From Alitta virens (Eukaryota > Annelida > Polychaeta > Phyllodocida > Nereididae), in NCBI GenBank assembly GCA_932294295.1, contig OW028580.1:7531374-7595373 (forward strand): DNA of 64,000 nucleotides. The letters run 5' to 3'. The position numbers and the translations under genes were made by a program. The notes beneath the pieces were generated by a model. That model searched no databases. It had not been told where the DNA came from and saw nothing but the letters and a program-made list of their open reading frames with translations. Shown one piece after another: positions 61,068-64,000 of the stretch (the stretch's first letter is position 1; each line of letters starts with the position of its first letter).

Positions 61068-61160
61068 ATTGGGCCCAACATTAATGTAATGTTTATTAAA
61101 ACTAGTTGCAATTAAGTTAGCATCACTTGTGAGTTTATCACTTATTCGAAACTCTGAACA

Positions 61161-62747
61161 TTATTTGCCTGATTTATTTTTATTGATGATAGCTCTTATA
61201 GTTGACCAGGATTTCTTGAGATTGTGCTTGTGATTGATAAAAATTTGATCATAGTATTCTTTTTCTGCGGTTCTAAGTAACTTATTCAATTTCGATTTGT
61301 ACATTTTATAAATCTCTAATCTTCCAGTCGAAGCATTTTTTCTGTATTGTTCATATAGTTTATTCTTATTCATAATAGCTATTTTAAGACCATGAGTCAA
61401 CCATGGCTTTCTGTTCTTGTAACCTATTTTATGCATTTTGACTGGAAAACATTCATCATATGTTTTTATAAAGTAATCGTAAAAAATATTGAAAGCATCA
61501 TCAATATTCTGCATAGAAAGTATATCATCCCAGTCACGTCTCTGAATTTTCCGGATAAACATTCTGATATTCTTCTCAGTGAGACTTCTTTTTGAACAAT
61601 GAGTTGGCTTCACATGCATTTCGTGACTTATATTGATGCAAAAAATAGGATAATGGTCAGTTATTTCTGTAATAAGTATTCCATTAAATAGACGGGAATT
61701 ATGTATTTCATTGCAATAAACATGATCTATTATTGTAGTAGAATTTGCAGTTACTCGTGTAGGCTTATTGATCAGTGGCATAAAAGAATGTGAATATAGC
61801 GTATCCAAAAAATCTGAACTTTGAGTGTGATTTTCAGTATTTAACAGGTTGATATTAAAATCTCCTAAGAGGTAAATTATATTGCACTCAGATTTAAGTT
61901 TAACCAGAACATCGCCAAGATATTTATTAAATTCCTCGATGGCAGTATTGGGGGGTCTATATACAGTACCTACAATAACATTTTTGTCAACATTAAATTC
62001 AGATTTAGGTATTTGTATGAACAGTGACTCAATATACTGATTGCAGAAGTTGAATTCATTTTGAGGGTTGTATTCTATTTCTTGACTAATGCAAATAGAT
62101 ACTCCACCACCTGATTTGTCTGCCCTAAACTGACTTTCAATATTGTAACCGCACATATTATAGCAGTCATTGTTTGCTTGAGTCAGCCAAGTCTCACTAA
62201 ATGTGATTATTTTAAACCTTAGATTAAGACATTGCAGGTACTGTTCAAAGCAGTTCAGATTCTTTGACATACTTCTAATATTACAATGCATCAAAGAGAG
62301 ACAATTTTCAGGAATGTTATACTTAGTGCATTTTTTAGCAAATGATTGTTCTGTATAATAATCACAGTTCTGTATATTAAAAACACACTGTTCATCATTA
62401 TAATACTGATAGTCAGGGTCAATGTCAAGTAAGAATTGCATTCGTTCTTCTTCAGATTGACAGTCAATGTCCAGTGGATTAAATAATTTATCTGTTACAG
62501 ACATTTTAGATTGCTCAAGACTTGACTGTGGATTACATCTGACATTATCAATAAATTGAGAGTCACATTCAATATGATTGAATGGAAAAAGGTTAACATG
62601 ACAAAATTCACAGGTAAATTGATTCATTTGTATATCACATATATCTACTGGCAAACAATGGCGATGAAATAAGTTATTAAACCAAATACAAACAACCGTG
62701 CGAGAATGTGATAGAATCCTGTGTGAACATACATAGCAATTAACCAT
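61161..62747 (-). CDS. LINE protein, N-terminal part: PHD-like finger plus endonuclease
   Basis: 528 codons. Residues ~1-55 have a C-x-x-C ... H-x-x-C ... C-x-x-C pattern like a PHD/RING finger, as seen in some CR1-type LINEs. From ~150, the APE-type endonuclease: L-M-H-C-N-I-R-S, F-S-E-T-W-L, G-G-G-V, Y-R-P-P, L-G-D-F-N-I-N and I-D-H-V-Y then T-D-H-Y-P. A linker to RT follows. The stop TAA at 61161 is premature: the same frame continues downstream into the RT. Confidence 0.85.
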   Translation of the reverse strand: MVNCYVCSHRILSHSRTVVCIWFNNLFHRHCLPVDICDIQMNQFTCEFCHVNLFPFNHIECDSQFIDNVRCNPQSSLEQSKMSVTDKLFNPLDIDCQSEEERMQFLLDIDPDYQYYNDEQCVFNIQNCDYYTEQSFAKKCTKYNIPENCLSLMHCNIRSMSKNLNCFEQYLQCLNLRFKIITFSETWLTQANNDCYNMCGYNIESQFRADKSGGGVSICISQEIEYNPQNEFNFCNQYIESLFIQIPKSEFNVDKNVIVGTVYRPPNTAIEEFNKYLGDVLVKLKSECNIIYLLGDFNINLLNTENHTQSSDFLDTLYSHSFMPLINKPTRVTANSTTIIDHVYCNEIHNSRLFNGILITEITDHYPIFCINISHEMHVKPTHCSKRSLTEKNIRMFIRKIQRRDWDDILSMQNIDDAFNIFYDYFIKTYDECFPVKMHKIGYKNRKPWLTHGLKIAIMNKNKLYEQYRKNASTGRLEIYKMYKSKLNKLLRTAEKEYYDQIFINHKHNLKKSWSTIRAIINKNKSGK

Positions 62748-63155
62748 GATTAATCAATGAATATACAAAACATGAAACTAAAATGACAAAGTTGCTAGTA
62801 AATAAAAAAAGATACCATTCATAGTACTGTAATACAAAAACATTGATAGCATATATAAAATTTCTGTGTTATTAAATAAATTACACAAATGAAAATTAAA
62901 TAAACCAAAGTGCAATCACCCATAACAAGATTTTTGTGTTACTTGCACCAAGACCAAGTCAAAGATCAATAATACCAAGTAATACCAAGTAAAAATGGAA
63001 CAGTTTAATCATTTCTTAATTAAACTTTCAATTCATTTCGGACAACCATGAGAATCTGGCCAAGTAAGTTCTGACCCTTCCATTTGTCTCTATTTGAAAT
63101 ATCTTTGTTTGACATATACATGCCCACACCCCATACACAGTTTGGCCCAAAGGTT

Positions 63156-64000
63156 GTACTCGTACTTGTACTTGTACTCGCAGTATTGGTTGGTACTCGT
63201 ACTTGTACTCAAGTAAATTTACCTGTACTCATGCACAGCCCTGCTAATTATACATGACAACAAAATGGCGACAATTCCATCTACTGCTCCACAAGACAAA
63301 ATTTGACCAACAGAGAAGTGTAATCAACAAAAAAATTACTGAATTACAGAAGCCAGGACATTAGGAATACCTTTTGGGATGATTTTATAGAGCTGTACAT
63401 TCAGAAAACATGCAACAACATTTTAAATGTGTTTCAGAACGGACTGTTCTTATCTGTAATACGAATCTAAATCACCAAGTATGATGCTTTAGAAGGAACC
63501 AGAGTAGATGATAGAATTTTTTGAGTTCGTTGGATCTTGTTTATGACTTGAATGTTCAATACAAAATTAGGAGAAACTCGTTAATTATACTTTACGTGCA
63601 CCAAAACAGCTCTTGTTTTGACTCTTCTGAACAAGTTTTCTTAGTAAATAATAAATGGCAGTAATAAAGATATCAAATCTATATCCAAATTTTTCTTTAT
63701 TCTTGTGTATTTCAAATATTTCATGGTCAGACTGGATAGTTATTAGGTTATAAAAGAAAAGGAGTGTTTTGTTGTGAAATTTAAGTGCCCATCAAACATG
63801 TAGTCATTCTCATAAAAGTATAACATATTATTAAACACTAAACATTTGAAGTCCCTCATTTTATTTGATGTTCTTACTTTATGTTAGGTATGGAGTTTTA
63901 TGATGTCTTATGTGTGAAGTATTATGTATATGCAGTATTATGTGTTACTGCAGTAGCTACCTTTGCCCTGCAAGGAGCATGCATTGTAAGATTACATACA
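63156..64000. other. Right flank: end of D2 and unique AT-rich sequence
   Basis: 63156-63240 holds GTACTTGTACTCG-type short repeats that complete D2. The rest, to the window end, shows no splice-supported exon, RNA gene or transposon I can name. Confidence 0.5.

Larger units (their letters stand above)
59177..63144 (-). mobile_element. CR1/L2-like LINE, near full length, defective (3.97 kb)
   Basis: Flanked by GCCCAAAGGTT at 59166-59176 and 63145-63155, an 11-bp target-site duplication within the host D2 sequence. On the - strand: ~400-bp 5' UTR, Cys/His finger, endonuclease, RT, and a 3' region with TAA/TAAA-rich tail. Single long coding frame plan of Jockey-superfamily elements. Confidence 0.9.

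Overview
The window is eukaryotic nuclear DNA from an invertebrate animal. It holds multi-exon genes with GT-AG introns, AT-rich introns crowded with MITEs and microsatellites, chitin-binding and laminin-G domains, and LTR, LINE and PIF/Harbinger transposons. A marine invertebrate (deuterostome or mollusc-like) is plausible, but the species cannot be fixed from sequence alone. All genes read on the + strand; most autonomous-element remnants read on the - strand.

1-15 kb: the 3' part of one large gene. Thirteen exons join in one continuous frame (1215 complete codons to a TAA at 14916). It encodes coiled-coil segments, a 619-codon Thr-rich mucin-like exon with a repeated Y-T-D-F-W-G-N motif and two furin-like sites, more coiled coil, and two laminin-G-like domains. 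The C-terminal plan resembles a divergent laminin alpha chain with a mucin inserted in the coiled coil.

15.9-49.3 kb: a tandem segmental duplication, copy A about 15903-31808 and copy B about 31809-49299. Each copy carries one intact 13-exon gene (first exon non-coding) for a 610-aa secreted protein: signal peptide, lysozyme/SLT-like domain, von Willebrand A domain with complete MIDAS, a beta-rich linker and two CBM14 chitin-binding domains. By my reading the two proteins differ at six residues. Each copy also carries a dead Harbinger transposase and a dead copy of two exons of the upstream laminin-like gene. Copy A appears to have lost 1.56 kb that copy B retains.

49.4-63.15 kb: mobile DNA that split a unique flank. 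A solo LTR (49420-50398) is followed by flank and a LINE 3' end, then a 5'-truncated LTR, PBS, gag, an RNase H/integrase region whose reverse transcriptase is deleted, a broken env of the insect errantivirus/baculovirus-F style, and a 3' LTR (58000-58964). A 4-kb LINE of the CR1/L2 type on the - strand follows (59177-63144) with an 11-bp target-site duplication. The order is best explained by element insertion, LINE insertion, tandem duplication of the block, then LTR-LTR recombination. The last 0.8 kb shows no gene.

The host genes fit an extracellular-matrix, mucus or cuticle and chitin-surface role, but that is inference. The mobile elements look inactive: frameshifts, stops and deletions are visible in each large coding region.
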